Assembly: GCA_003233075.1 (NCBI GenBank)
Contig: QIKQ01000086.1
Location: 1-8,054, forward strand
Direction of reading: 5' to 3'
DNA from: Gammaproteobacteria bacterium
GTDB lineage: Bacteria; Pseudomonadota; Gammaproteobacteria; SZUA-21
DNA: 8,054 nt
Shown here: positions 1-6,622 of the stretch, in pieces
Position numbering within the stretch: position 1 is the stretch's first letter
How the letters are laid out: every line of letters begins with the position of its first letter
Notes under the pieces: generated by a model
What the model saw: the letters and a program-made list of their open reading frames with translations, nothing else
What the model was told of the DNA's origin: nothing
The model's database searches: none
Position numbers and translations under genes: made by a program

Positions 1-22
1 TAAGAAGAATCTAAAAAGCATT

Positions 23-136
23 CGTCGTTGCGAGAAATGCTCGTTGAGTATTTCGTGGCAATCTCCTAAATTCAATGAATTAGCTTAGGAGATTGCGTCA
101 TCTGCTGATGCAGTCTCGCAACGATGGGCAAGGTTG
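23..136. repeat. Inverted pair of intergenic repeat copies forming a long imperfect palindrome
   Basis: Two diverged copies of one repeat face each other. The + copy holds cgtcgttgcga (23-33) and caatctcctaaattcaat (59-76). The - copy, read on the opposite strand, holds caaccttgc (128-136), tcgttgcgaga (114-124) and caatctcctaa (85-95). Two perfect 11-bp arm pairs result: an outer pair 25-35 with 114-124 and an inner pair 59-69 with 85-95. A near-palindromic centre, aattca-a-tgaatt, lies at 69-81. If transcribed, this would fold into a long interrupted hairpin. The ttgcga...gcaatctcc pattern resembles, from memory, a short intergenic repeat found in many unrelated bacterial genomes, so this looks like a MITE- or REP-like element rather than a gene. 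No transposase is visible. Confidence 0.75.
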
Positions 137-266
137 AGTGCAAGCTGATTTCTCGATAACTGGCTACACATCGGAACTTAATATTTGTGGGACAGCAGTG
201 AGGCATGCCTTGTCTAAACAAAGATCTATTCAACTAATTGAATTTCGAATGTTGAGCAGCAACCTA

Positions 267-370
267 CCCAACCTTGCGTTGTTGCGAAAACGCAGAGCGT
301 TTGAAGTTATTTCCCAACCTTGCGTCGTTGCGAAAACGCAGAGCGTTTGAAGCAATCTCCCAAATTCAAT
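267..370 (+). repeat. Two tandem copies of the same intergenic repeat, 46-bp period
   Basis: Positions 267-306 and 313-352 are identical over 40 bases except for one change (t280 versus c326), giving a 46-bp period. Each unit contains a perfect 6-bp hairpin, aaacgc-aga-gcgttt, at 288-302 and 334-348. The second copy continues into caatctcccaaattcaat (353-370), which matches 59-76 of the left-hand repeat at 17 of 18 positions. All four copies therefore belong to one family, and the near-identity of these two implies a recent local duplication. A reading frame crosses the tandem copies from an ATG at 138, but it is most simply explained by the repeat sequence. Confidence 0.8.
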
Positions 371-572
371 TGTTTAACTTGTAGCCGGTAAGGAACGAGC
401 AACGCGTAAAAAAAAGTGTCGTATCTACGATTTGGTGATCATTTTACAATTCTATTGTCGAAATTAGAGTGGCCGGTTTAGGGAAAGTTTTCTTCCTAAT
501 GTAACCATAAAGCAGTTATTGAGTTTGTTAGCAGTGGGTCGATACTATCTATTTGACGACTTTATGACATAT

Positions 573-685
573 AAAAATAGTACTTTTGTTTGATCAGATC
601 TTAATCCTGAATCTGTGAGAAAATCACTGCTGGAAGTGTTTTTCCAATGAATATGCCTTAGCAGGCTATTGTTAAAAAATAGTAC
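573..685 (+). repeat. Pair of 11-bp direct repeats, aaaaatagtac
   Basis: The sequence aaaaatagtac occurs at 573-583 and again at 675-685, 102 bp apart, followed by tttt and cttt respectively. The second copy lies just upstream of the best -10 candidate (711-716). They could be binding sites for a regulator, or chance matches in AT-rich DNA. The sequence alone cannot decide. Confidence 0.35.
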
Positions 686-687
686 CT

Positions 688-716
688 TTCGCCGACAAAT
701 TACACTATTCTATACT
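688..716 (+). promoter_or_regulatory. Candidate sigma-70 promoter for the DUF4390-ntrYX operon
   Basis: TATACT at 711-716 matches the TATAAT consensus at five of six positions and lies about 50 bp before the first start codon. The hexamer 17 bp upstream, TTCGCC (688-693), is a poor -35. An alternative pairing is CCGACA (692-697) with CTTAAT (715-720), also at 17-bp spacing, each matching four of six consensus bases. The position is plausible and the match is weak. Confidence 0.3.
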
Positions 717-726
717 TAATATATAT

Positions 727-768
727 TATGAACATCAAGACGTAATATAGTGTGAATATCAAGACCTA
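727..768 (+). repeat. Imperfect 18-bp direct repeat just before the first gene
   Basis: Positions 727-744 and 751-768 match at 15 of 18 bases with a 24-bp period. The shared core is gaa[c/t]atcaagac. Each copy carries a possible start codon at the same relative place: ATG at 728, which encodes MNIKT and then stops, and GTG at 752, which encodes a 24-residue frame also beginning MNIKT and ending at 826. The second copy ends at the first base of the ATG (768) assigned to the DUF4390 gene. It looks like a small local duplication; a leader-peptide role is speculation. Confidence 0.5.
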
Positions 769-1436
769 TGCAGGCAAGTTTAGTATTAATGATCAAGAAA
801 GGTACAATTTTAAAATTAGGAATTAATTTCCCGTTGTTGTTTTGCGGGCTTGTCCTGTCCGTGTCTCAAGTTTTCGCTAATGATGTTGATGAATCAGAAA
901 GTACACCTGTCAGTGAAACTAAGTGTCCAACGAGCTTTGACTCTAAAATAAAAAAGTATTTTGAAATCTGTGATGCTGAGTCTAAACATGAAGGCGGTGT
1001 TTATTTATTACAGGCAAAAGTGTATTACGGCTTAAGTCAAGCTGCACAAGATGCTTTGAAAAGTGGCGTACCAATCACATTGCAATTAAAAACAGAAATC
1101 TTAAGGCAACGCAATTATCTGTGGGATGAAACAATAGCAACACTAAAGCAAAAATATAGGCTGCAATATCATTATTTGTCTGAGCAATATATTCTAACGA
1201 ATTTAAATACTAATGTTAAGGCGAGCTACGATACCAGCGAATCAGCGATATCAGAAATTAGTGAAATTGAAGACTTACCTATAATTGATAGCAACTTATT
1301 GAATAGTGCGGAAACTTATTATGGACGTATTCGAGTAAAACTAGTGGTAGGTGATTTGCCGTCGCCGCTGCGTTTATGGGCTTACATGTCTTCCGAGTGG
1401 CGACTGAAAAGCAAGTGGTTTCAGTGGCAGCTGTAA
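768..1436 (+). CDS. DUF4390 domain-containing exported protein
   Basis: Function is unknown. I recognise the DUF4390 family (Pfam PF14334) from its length and conserved pattern: YLLQAKVYYGLSQAAQDAL near residues 79-97, then GVPITLQLKTEILRQRNYLWD at about 100-120, YHYLSEQYILTNLNT at about 134-148, and the C-terminal LPSPLRLWAYMSSEWRLKS and final W..W.L. The N-terminus is a likely Sec signal peptide: a lysine-containing n-region, a hydrophobic stretch at about 20-33, and a V-F-A cleavage site after Ala37. The mature protein should be periplasmic or membrane-attached. The chosen ATG has no good Shine-Dalgarno. An in-frame ATG at 789 (MIKKGT...) gives a more typical signal peptide and may be the true start. 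Its 3' end overlaps ntrY, so the two are probably co-translated. Members of this family commonly sit directly before ntrYX in gammaproteobacteria, suggesting a related envelope role. Confidence 0.85.
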   Translation: MQASLVLMIKKGTILKLGINFPLLFCGLVLSVSQVFANDVDESESTPVSETKCPTSFDSKIKKYFEICDAESKHEGGVYLLQAKVYYGLSQAAQDALKSGVPITLQLKTEILRQRNYLWDETIATLKQKYRLQYHYLSEQYILTNLNTNVKASYDTSESAISEISEIEDLPIIDSNLLNSAETYYGRIRVKLVVGDLPSPLRLWAYMSSEWRLKSKWFQWQL

Positions 1437-3712
1437 CAATCAAGCGTCTTTTAACTGGAATAATTCCAGCCAGTATATTGTTTCTATTGCTTTTGGTTTC
1501 ATTGTATTTATTAACTGACAGCACAAAGGAGCTTAGTCAAACCATTACCAGTCCGAAAGGTGGTGGGCATAGCTTCATGCCTATTGTTCTAATTAATATT
1601 TTTGGCGTTTTTTTCTTAACGCTTTTAATTGGAATAAAACTAACTAGTTTAATTCGAAAATATAAAAGAAATGAACCTGGGTCAAGACTGAATGCACGCA
1701 TGGTGGTCATGTTTACTGTTATTTCCGTCATTCCGGTTGTACTCGTTTTTTACTTTTCCTTTCAATTGTTAAATCGAGACATAGATCAGCAATCAATAGA
1801 TCAGCTTGATTTGGCCGTCAATACTGCTCTCAAGCTTAGTCGTGAAGCATTGGATTTAAAGAAAAGAGAATTGCTTAAACGTACTCGCCTTATGGCTAGG
1901 AAGCTGATAGCGGACGATCGTATTGCCAATGAGCCTCTTAGGTTCGATGAAATGAGAGATAATAATAGAGCAGCCGAGTTAATGGTATTAGCGGGCACCA
2001 ATATTCGGGCGTACACTAGCGCAGAAGCTGTTAGTAAACCACAAAGTCCGCCGCCTGATTTATTAATGTCGCTAAAAAATAATAAACGCGGCATCGATAT
2101 AAAGTTGGACCCGGTTGGTGATTCGGGATTGGCAATCCGAATAGTAGTGCCAATTTTTAGTGTTTCCGCTGACCCGACCCTGAGTGGGTCTTTCGAGGAT
2201 CGTTTTTTGTTAGCGACCTACCCGATTGCAAAACGTCTCGACAAATTGGCAAAAGGTGTGGAGCAGGCAAAACGTGCTTATACATCTCGAAAACATTTAC
2301 GCGAAAATCTTAAAATGAGTTATTTATTAACCCTGGGTTTGGTTTTCATGTTGAGCTTGACGGCCGCCATATGGGCAGCGTTTTTTTCGACGGCGCGATT
2401 AGTTCAACCGATCACTGACTTGGCTTACGCGACCAGAGCAGTCGCGGATGGCCAGTATGACAAGCAAATTCCAAGTAAAACCCACGATGAGCTTGGTTTC
2501 CTAGTGGACTCATTTAATGATATGACTCGACGTATAGCGCAGGCGAGTAGCGCTGCCAGTTTAAGCCAGCAACAGGCAGAAGAACAGCGTACTTATTTAC
2601 AAGCGGTCTTGTCGAATCTTTCTTCGGGTGTTATTACCCTGGATCAGAATTTAATATTAAGGGTTATCAATTCAGAATCCAGCGAGATTTTTGCTATTGA
2701 TATGGGGGAGTTTATTGACAAACCATTAGAAAATTTGGGTGTTAAGCATGAACAACTAAAAGTTTTCATTGAAACAATTACTCCCTATTTGCAAAGTGAC
2801 CAACTTGAGTGGCGATCTCAAATTGAGATATTTTCGAAAGGTGGGCGGCAGATACTTTTATGTCGTGGCACGACTTTGAAGGATGAAGCAGAAGAATACG
2901 GCGATCATATCGTTGTATTTGATGACATTACCGCTTTAATGCAAGCGCAAAGAGATGCGGCTTGGGGCGAGGTGGCTCGTCGATTAGCGCACGAGATAAA
3001 AAATCCCTTAACACCAATCCAGCTATCCGCAGAAAGAATCCGACGTAAATACTCGGCTACGATGAGCAAAGAAGAATTCGAATTGCTGGATAAATCAACG
3101 CATACTATCGTTCAACAAGTAGAAGCGATGAAAAAAATGGTTAATGAGTTTTCTGAATATGCGCGCGCACCTAAAGTCGAATTAACTGAATTAGATCTTA
3201 ATGGTTTAATTCAAGAACTTAGCGACCTATACTCAGTTAGTGAGAAAAGTTTGCAGCTAAACTTGAGTCTGCAAAATGAACTGCCAATGATAGAGGCAGA
3301 TGCGGGTAGAATACGCCAATTGCTGCATAATCTTATTAAAAACTCGATTGAAGCAATGCAGGATAAAAAAGAAAAAAAATTAGATATTAGTACTAAGTTT
3401 ATAAGTGATGAGTCAAGTCAGGCCATAGAAATGATAATCCAAGACTATGGTGATGGCTTTCTGGAAGAGACAGATGGGCAACATTTTGAACCTTATTTTA
3501 CGACTAAGCCGAAGGGGACTGGCTTGGGCTTAGCTATAGTAAAAAGAATAGTTGAAGAGCATAATGGCATGGTCTGGGCTGAGAACATAAAGTTAAATGG
3601 TGCTAGAATAACTATTCGCATACCAGTGCTTAATTATAAGCCAAGTGCAATTGATTCAGGAAATAACGAGCTAGTGTTACCACAAGTAAACGACCATAAA
3701 ACAAAAGGCTAG
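1376..3712 (+). CDS. ntrY: NtrY-type membrane sensor histidine kinase
   Basis: Sensor kinase of the NtrYX two-component pair, expected to autophosphorylate and pass phosphate to NtrX. Domains by residue: TM helices at about 27-48, 68-93, 106-130 and 315-338. An extracytoplasmic segment (132-314) lies between TM3 and TM4. Then come HAMP (338-390), PAS (about 404-520), HisKA with the H-box around His539 (RLAHEIKNPLTPIQLSAER), and HATPase with N-box HNLIKNSIEAM (651-661), G1 DYGDGF (690-695), F-box FEPYFTTK (704-711) and G2 GTGLGL (714-719). All catalytic motifs are intact, and 778 residues is in the family range. The start is uncertain: the ATG used here overlaps DUF4390 by 61 bp. In-frame GTG codons at 1415 and 1424 would shorten the overlap (13 bp from 1424) and remove a non-hydrophobic tail. 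None has a clear ribosome site. The ligand sensed is unknown; the nitrogen link comes from alphaproteobacterial homologues. Confidence 0.92.
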   Translation: MGLHVFRVATEKQVVSVAAVTIKRLLTGIIPASILFLLLLVSLYLLTDSTKELSQTITSPKGGGHSFMPIVLINIFGVFFLTLLIGIKLTSLIRKYKRNEPGSRLNARMVVMFTVISVIPVVLVFYFSFQLLNRDIDQQSIDQLDLAVNTALKLSREALDLKKRELLKRTRLMARKLIADDRIANEPLRFDEMRDNNRAAELMVLAGTNIRAYTSAEAVSKPQSPPPDLLMSLKNNKRGIDIKLDPVGDSGLAIRIVVPIFSVSADPTLSGSFEDRFLLATYPIAKRLDKLAKGVEQAKRAYTSRKHLRENLKMSYLLTLGLVFMLSLTAAIWAAFFSTARLVQPITDLAYATRAVADGQYDKQIPSKTHDELGFLVDSFNDMTRRIAQASSAASLSQQQAEEQRTYLQAVLSNLSSGVITLDQNLILRVINSESSEIFAIDMGEFIDKPLENLGVKHEQLKVFIETITPYLQSDQLEWRSQIEIFSKGGRQILLCRGTTLKDEAEEYGDHIVVFDDITALMQAQRDAAWGEVARRLAHEIKNPLTPIQLSAERIRRKYSATMSKEEFELLDKSTHTIVQQVEAMKKMVNEFSEYARAPKVELTELDLNGLIQELSDLYSVSEKSLQLNLSLQNELPMIEADAGRIRQLLHNLIKNSIEAMQDKKEKKLDISTKFISDESSQAIEMIIQDYGDGFLEETDGQHFEPYFTTKPKGTGLGLAIVKRIVEEHNGMVWAENIKLNGARITIRIPVLNYKPSAIDSGNNELVLPQVNDHKTKG

Positions 3713-3720
3713 TATCAGGA

Positions 3721-5088
3721 ATGTCTGAACCCTATATCTTAGTTGTGGATGATGAACCTGAAATCAGGAATCTTGTTCAAGAGATTTTAGTTGATGAAGG
3801 TTATGAAGTTAGCACCGCAGAAAATGGCGAGACGGCTAAAGTCTTACGTAAGGAAAAAAAACCAGATTTAGTGCTGCTCGATATTTGGATGCCTGATATC
3901 GATGGCATTACTATATTAAAAGAATGGTCTGATGGAGGTGAGTTGCCTTTTCCAGTGATAATGATATCAGGTCATGGAACTGTTGAAACTGCTGTAGAAG
4001 CAACTCGACTTGGCGCCTATGATTTCATCGAAAAACCTTTGTCGCTTGCGAAACTATTATTAACTGTCGAGAGAGCGCTTGAATCATCTAAGCTCAAACG
4101 TGAGAATCAAGGTTTAAAACAAAACGCAGACACTCTTACTGAACCTAGAGGTAATAGTAAGGTAATGGAGAATGCCCGTTCTCAGGCGAAACGTATAGCA
4201 AGTCATGATACTTGGGTGCTTATCCAAGGTGAGGCTGGCAGTGGCAAAAAAACATTCGCGCGTTATATGCATTTGCTAAGTGCAAGACGAAATGGGCCCT
4301 TTACTGAAATGGGTGCCGGCGCAATCGCTAAGGAAAATTCAGCAGTAGAATTATTTGGTTTCGAAGACAATGAAAACGTACATTACGGTAAGCTGGAACA
4401 AGCCAACGGTGGTACTTTGTTTCTTGATGAAATTGCAGACATGGATTATGAAACGCAAACGAAATTATCGAGTGCATTAGAGAGTCAAGCTTTTATTCGA
4501 ATTGGCGGTACTCATGCAGTTGAAATTGACGTGCGTATCATCGCATCAACGCATGCTGATTTGGCACAATTAGTGAGTGATGGGAAATTTCGCGAAGATT
4601 TATTTTATCATTTAAATGTAGTGCCATTTAATGTTCCTAGCTTGAGAGATCATAGCGAAGATACGATAGATTTAGTGAATTATTATGTGGAGCAATTTGT
4701 AAGCCGAGAGCATTTAAGTTACCGGCATTTTGGTGTCGCAGCGCAAAATAAATTGCGTCATTATCGATGGCCAGGCAATGTCCGAGAATTAAAAAATATT
4801 GTACAGCGTTTGCTAATTTTGGGCGGCAGCGATGAAATTTCAGTCGAAGAGGTGGACGCAGCGCTTAGTATTAAAACGCCAACAAGCCAGCAAAATAATC
4901 TTTTAGCAGATAATATTTTGGAGCTGCCACTTAGGCAAGCGAGAGAGCAGTTTGAGCGTGATTATTTACAAAAGCAGTTGCAAGCTTGTGGTGGAAGTGT
5001 TGGTGAGCTGGCTAAGCTAGTAGGAATGGAGCGCACTAATTTATATCGAAAATTGAGATCACTGGGCATTGATACAAAACAAAAATAA
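3721..5088 (+). CDS. ntrX: NtrX-type response regulator, NtrC family, without a GAFTGA loop
   Basis: DNA-binding response regulator paired with NtrY. The receiver domain (about 1-120) has acidic residues D10, D11 and E12, phospho-acceptor Asp54 in LLDIWMP, Ser83 and Lys105. An AAA+ domain (about 140-370) has a slightly altered Walker A, GEAGSGKK (170-177, Lys176 kept), and an intact Walker B, GGTLFLDEI (230-238). The C-terminal Fis-type HTH spans about 411-450 (GSVGELAKLVGMERTNLYRKL). Two AAA+ features are unusual. The segment between ELFG and GGTLFLDE has only 16 residues and no GAFTGA, the loop that contacts sigma-54. In the FREDLFYHLNV segment Arg291 is kept, but the second conserved arginine is His297. 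It may therefore regulate sigma-70 promoters or act independently of sigma-54. It begins 8 bp after ntrY; AAAAGG at 3703-3708 is a possible ribosome site, 12 bp before the ATG. The NtrX assignment is firm from context and from the LPLRQAREQFERDYL linker. Confidence 0.92.
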   Translation: MSEPYILVVDDEPEIRNLVQEILVDEGYEVSTAENGETAKVLRKEKKPDLVLLDIWMPDIDGITILKEWSDGGELPFPVIMISGHGTVETAVEATRLGAYDFIEKPLSLAKLLLTVERALESSKLKRENQGLKQNADTLTEPRGNSKVMENARSQAKRIASHDTWVLIQGEAGSGKKTFARYMHLLSARRNGPFTEMGAGAIAKENSAVELFGFEDNENVHYGKLEQANGGTLFLDEIADMDYETQTKLSSALESQAFIRIGGTHAVEIDVRIIASTHADLAQLVSDGKFREDLFYHLNVVPFNVPSLRDHSEDTIDLVNYYVEQFVSREHLSYRHFGVAAQNKLRHYRWPGNVRELKNIVQRLLILGGSDEISVEEVDAALSIKTPTSQQNNLLADNILELPLRQAREQFERDYLQKQLQACGGSVGELAKLVGMERTNLYRKLRSLGIDTKQK

Positions 5089-5237
5089 GTAATACGGAAT
5101 GTTCAAAACTGGTGCGCTAGTGATGTTTTTGGCTATGATGTAAGGCGCTAAATCAAAGTAGTTAGTTTGCATTATACTTTAATACACGATCGCAGTGAAT
5201 AGCGAAATTAACTAGAAACTATTTAGAATAGAAACGA
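5089..5237 (+). promoter_or_regulatory. ntrX-trkA intergenic gap with a possible trk promoter
   Basis: This 149-bp gap is the only sizeable break inside the gene cluster, so trkAH may have its own promoter. TATACT at 5173-5178 is a good -10 match, about 60 bp before the trkA start, but the hexamer 17 bp upstream (AAATCA, 5150-5155) is not a convincing -35. No stem-loop followed by a T run is visible, so read-through from ntrX is also possible. tagaaac occurs twice just before trkA (5213-5219 and 5229-5235). No clear Shine-Dalgarno precedes the trkA ATG. Confidence 0.3.
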
Positions 5238-6611
5238 ATGAAAATTATTATATTAGGCGCGGGTCAAGTGGGTGCTTCGGTTGCGAGTAACCTCGCACAT
5301 GAGGAAAATGATATTACCCTAGTTGATGCCAATACGCGCGTACTGCAAGAATTACAAGATAGACTCGATCTGCGTACTGTTGTTGGTCATGCTTCATCTC
5401 CAGAAGTTTTAATGCGTGCAGGCGCTGAAGACGCGGATATGATTATCGCCGTAACTAATAGTGATGAAACAAATATGATCGCCTGCCAAATTGCTTATAC
5501 TTTATTTCACACACCAACTAAAATCGCTAGAGTTCGCAGTTTGGACTACTTAAAGCATAAAAAATTATTTACCCAGGAAGCACTGCCAATCGATGTCATT
5601 ATTAGCCCAGAGCAGTTAGTGACAACGTACGTGCAGCGATTAATTGAGCATCCAGGGGCGCTTCAGGTGCTCGATTTTGCGGAAGGCAAAGTCCGATTAG
5701 TATCTGTAAAGGCTTATTACGGCGGACCTCTAGTGGGTCATGAGTTAAAAACTATTCGCGAACATATCCCAAAAACTCAAGCTCGAGTAGCGGCAATTTT
5801 TCGTCGTGGTCGGGCGATTATTCCAAATGGGCAAACAGTCATTGAAGCAGACGACGAAGTCTTTTTTATTGCTGCTAAAGAAAACATCCGCGCAGTTATG
5901 TCGGAATTAAGAAAATTAGATAAACCTATTCGCCGAGTAATAATTGCGGGTGGCGGCAATATTGGCAAGCGATTAGCGCAAGCATTAGATCATAACTATC
6001 AAGTTAAGATTATTGAACAGAATGTAGAGCGAACTCGTGAATTATCTGAAGAATTAGAGCGTACGATTGTTTTGTTAGGTGATGCTGCAGACGAGGAGCT
6101 TTTATTTGAAGAAAACATTGAAAATACGGATGTCTTTTGTGCAATTACAAACGATGATGAAGCAAACATATTATCCTCAATGCTAGCTAAAAGAATGGGT
6201 GCCCGTAAGGTAATGGCTTTAATTAATAGAACGGCTTATGTTGATCTAGTTCAAAGTAGTATTGTTGATATTGCAATTTCGCCCCAACAGGCCACTATCG
6301 GTAGTTTATTGGCTCATGTACGTCGTGGTGATGTTGTTGTTGTTCATTCATTAAGGCGTGGCGCTTGCGAAGCGATTGAAGCAGTCGCTCATGGCGATAA
6401 ATCTTCATCCAAAGTAGTTGGTCGTGCCTTAGAAAATATTAAATTACCCAAAGGCACAACCATATGCGCAATTGTTAGGAATGAAGAAGTGATAATTGCC
6501 CATCATGATACTGTGGTAGAAAGTGGTGATCACGTGATTTTGTTTTTGATTGATAAAAGCAAGGTACGTGATGTAGAAAAATTGTTTCAAGTTGGCGTCA
6601 CTTTTATATAG
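5238..6611 (+). CDS. trkA: Trk potassium uptake system, NAD-binding regulatory subunit TrkA
   Basis: Cytoplasmic regulator that binds the TrkH channel and controls K+ uptake in response to nucleotides. The protein has the standard duplicated RCK architecture. The first Rossmann fold begins at the N-terminus with GAGQVG (7-12) and acidic Asp30 at the end of beta-2, followed by a first TrkA-C domain at about 145-225. The second Rossmann fold begins near 232 with GGGNIG (238-243) and Glu260, followed by a second TrkA-C domain at about 365-450. At 457 residues it matches the usual two-RCK TrkA length (E. coli TrkA is 458), and no motif is missing. The ATG coincides with the start of the first beta strand (MKIIILGAGQ), which fixes the start. 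trkH follows 11 bp downstream, so the two subunits are probably translated from one message. Linkage to ntrYX is common in gammaproteobacteria. Confidence 0.97.
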   Translation: MKIIILGAGQVGASVASNLAHEENDITLVDANTRVLQELQDRLDLRTVVGHASSPEVLMRAGAEDADMIIAVTNSDETNMIACQIAYTLFHTPTKIARVRSLDYLKHKKLFTQEALPIDVIISPEQLVTTYVQRLIEHPGALQVLDFAEGKVRLVSVKAYYGGPLVGHELKTIREHIPKTQARVAAIFRRGRAIIPNGQTVIEADDEVFFIAAKENIRAVMSELRKLDKPIRRVIIAGGGNIGKRLAQALDHNYQVKIIEQNVERTRELSEELERTIVLLGDAADEELLFEENIENTDVFCAITNDDEANILSSMLAKRMGARKVMALINRTAYVDLVQSSIVDIAISPQQATIGSLLAHVRRGDVVVVHSLRRGACEAIEAVAHGDKSSSKVVGRALENIKLPKGTTICAIVRNEEVIIAHHDTVVESGDHVILFLIDKSKVRDVEKLFQVGVTFI

Positions 6612-6622
6612 CGTGTACGAAA

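Larger units (their letters stand above)
371..767. other. Non-coding stretch upstream of the DUF4390 gene
   Basis: I see no gene on either strand here. Every frame I checked closes quickly, and the longest open stretch I examined, from a GTG near 413, gives only about 20 residues. The sequence is AT-rich with A and T runs. It contains two copies of aaaaatagtac, a 12-bp AT palindrome (717-728), a small hairpin gcct-tagc-aggc (655-666), and an imperfect 18-bp direct repeat at its right end. I found no convincing rho-independent terminator. The stretch most likely holds the promoter and leader of the downstream operon, plus decayed sequence next to the repeat cluster. Confidence 0.6.

Noticed and set aside
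1..3. TAA at the very start as the stop codon of an upstream gene such as rsmB
   Set aside because: Plausible from the usual gene order, but no upstream coding sequence is in the window, so it cannot be supported.
59..95. The caatctcctaa / ttaggagattg hairpin as a rho-independent terminator
   Set aside because: The stem is perfect, but the loop is long and AT-rich, and no T run follows the 3' arm. It is better explained as part of the repeat.
138..350. 70-codon + strand reading frame in the repeat region
   Set aside because: Its second half is simply the tandem repeat translated. It has no recognisable domain or ribosome site, and its first half lies in unique sequence with no coding signature. 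Treated as spurious.
267..370. CRISPR array
   Set aside because: Only two adjacent near-identical units with a 6-bp gap, no variable spacers and no cas genes. They are tandem duplicates.
1279..1524. Antisense frame across the DUF4390-ntrY junction
   Set aside because: It lies opposite two well-supported genes, shows no family features, and is best explained as a shadow of their codon use.
1537..2094. Two antisense frames (1537-1731 and 1801-2094) inside ntrY
   Set aside because: Fully contained opposite an intact histidine kinase gene, with no recognisable protein features.
5109..5130. tggtgcg...tgatg as a sigma-54 -24/-12 promoter before trkA
   Set aside because: The TGC part of the -12 element is absent at the required spacing, and the NtrX here lacks GAFTGA.
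5777..5968. Antisense frame inside trkA
   Set aside because: Opposite conserved RCK-domain coding sequence, with no independent support.
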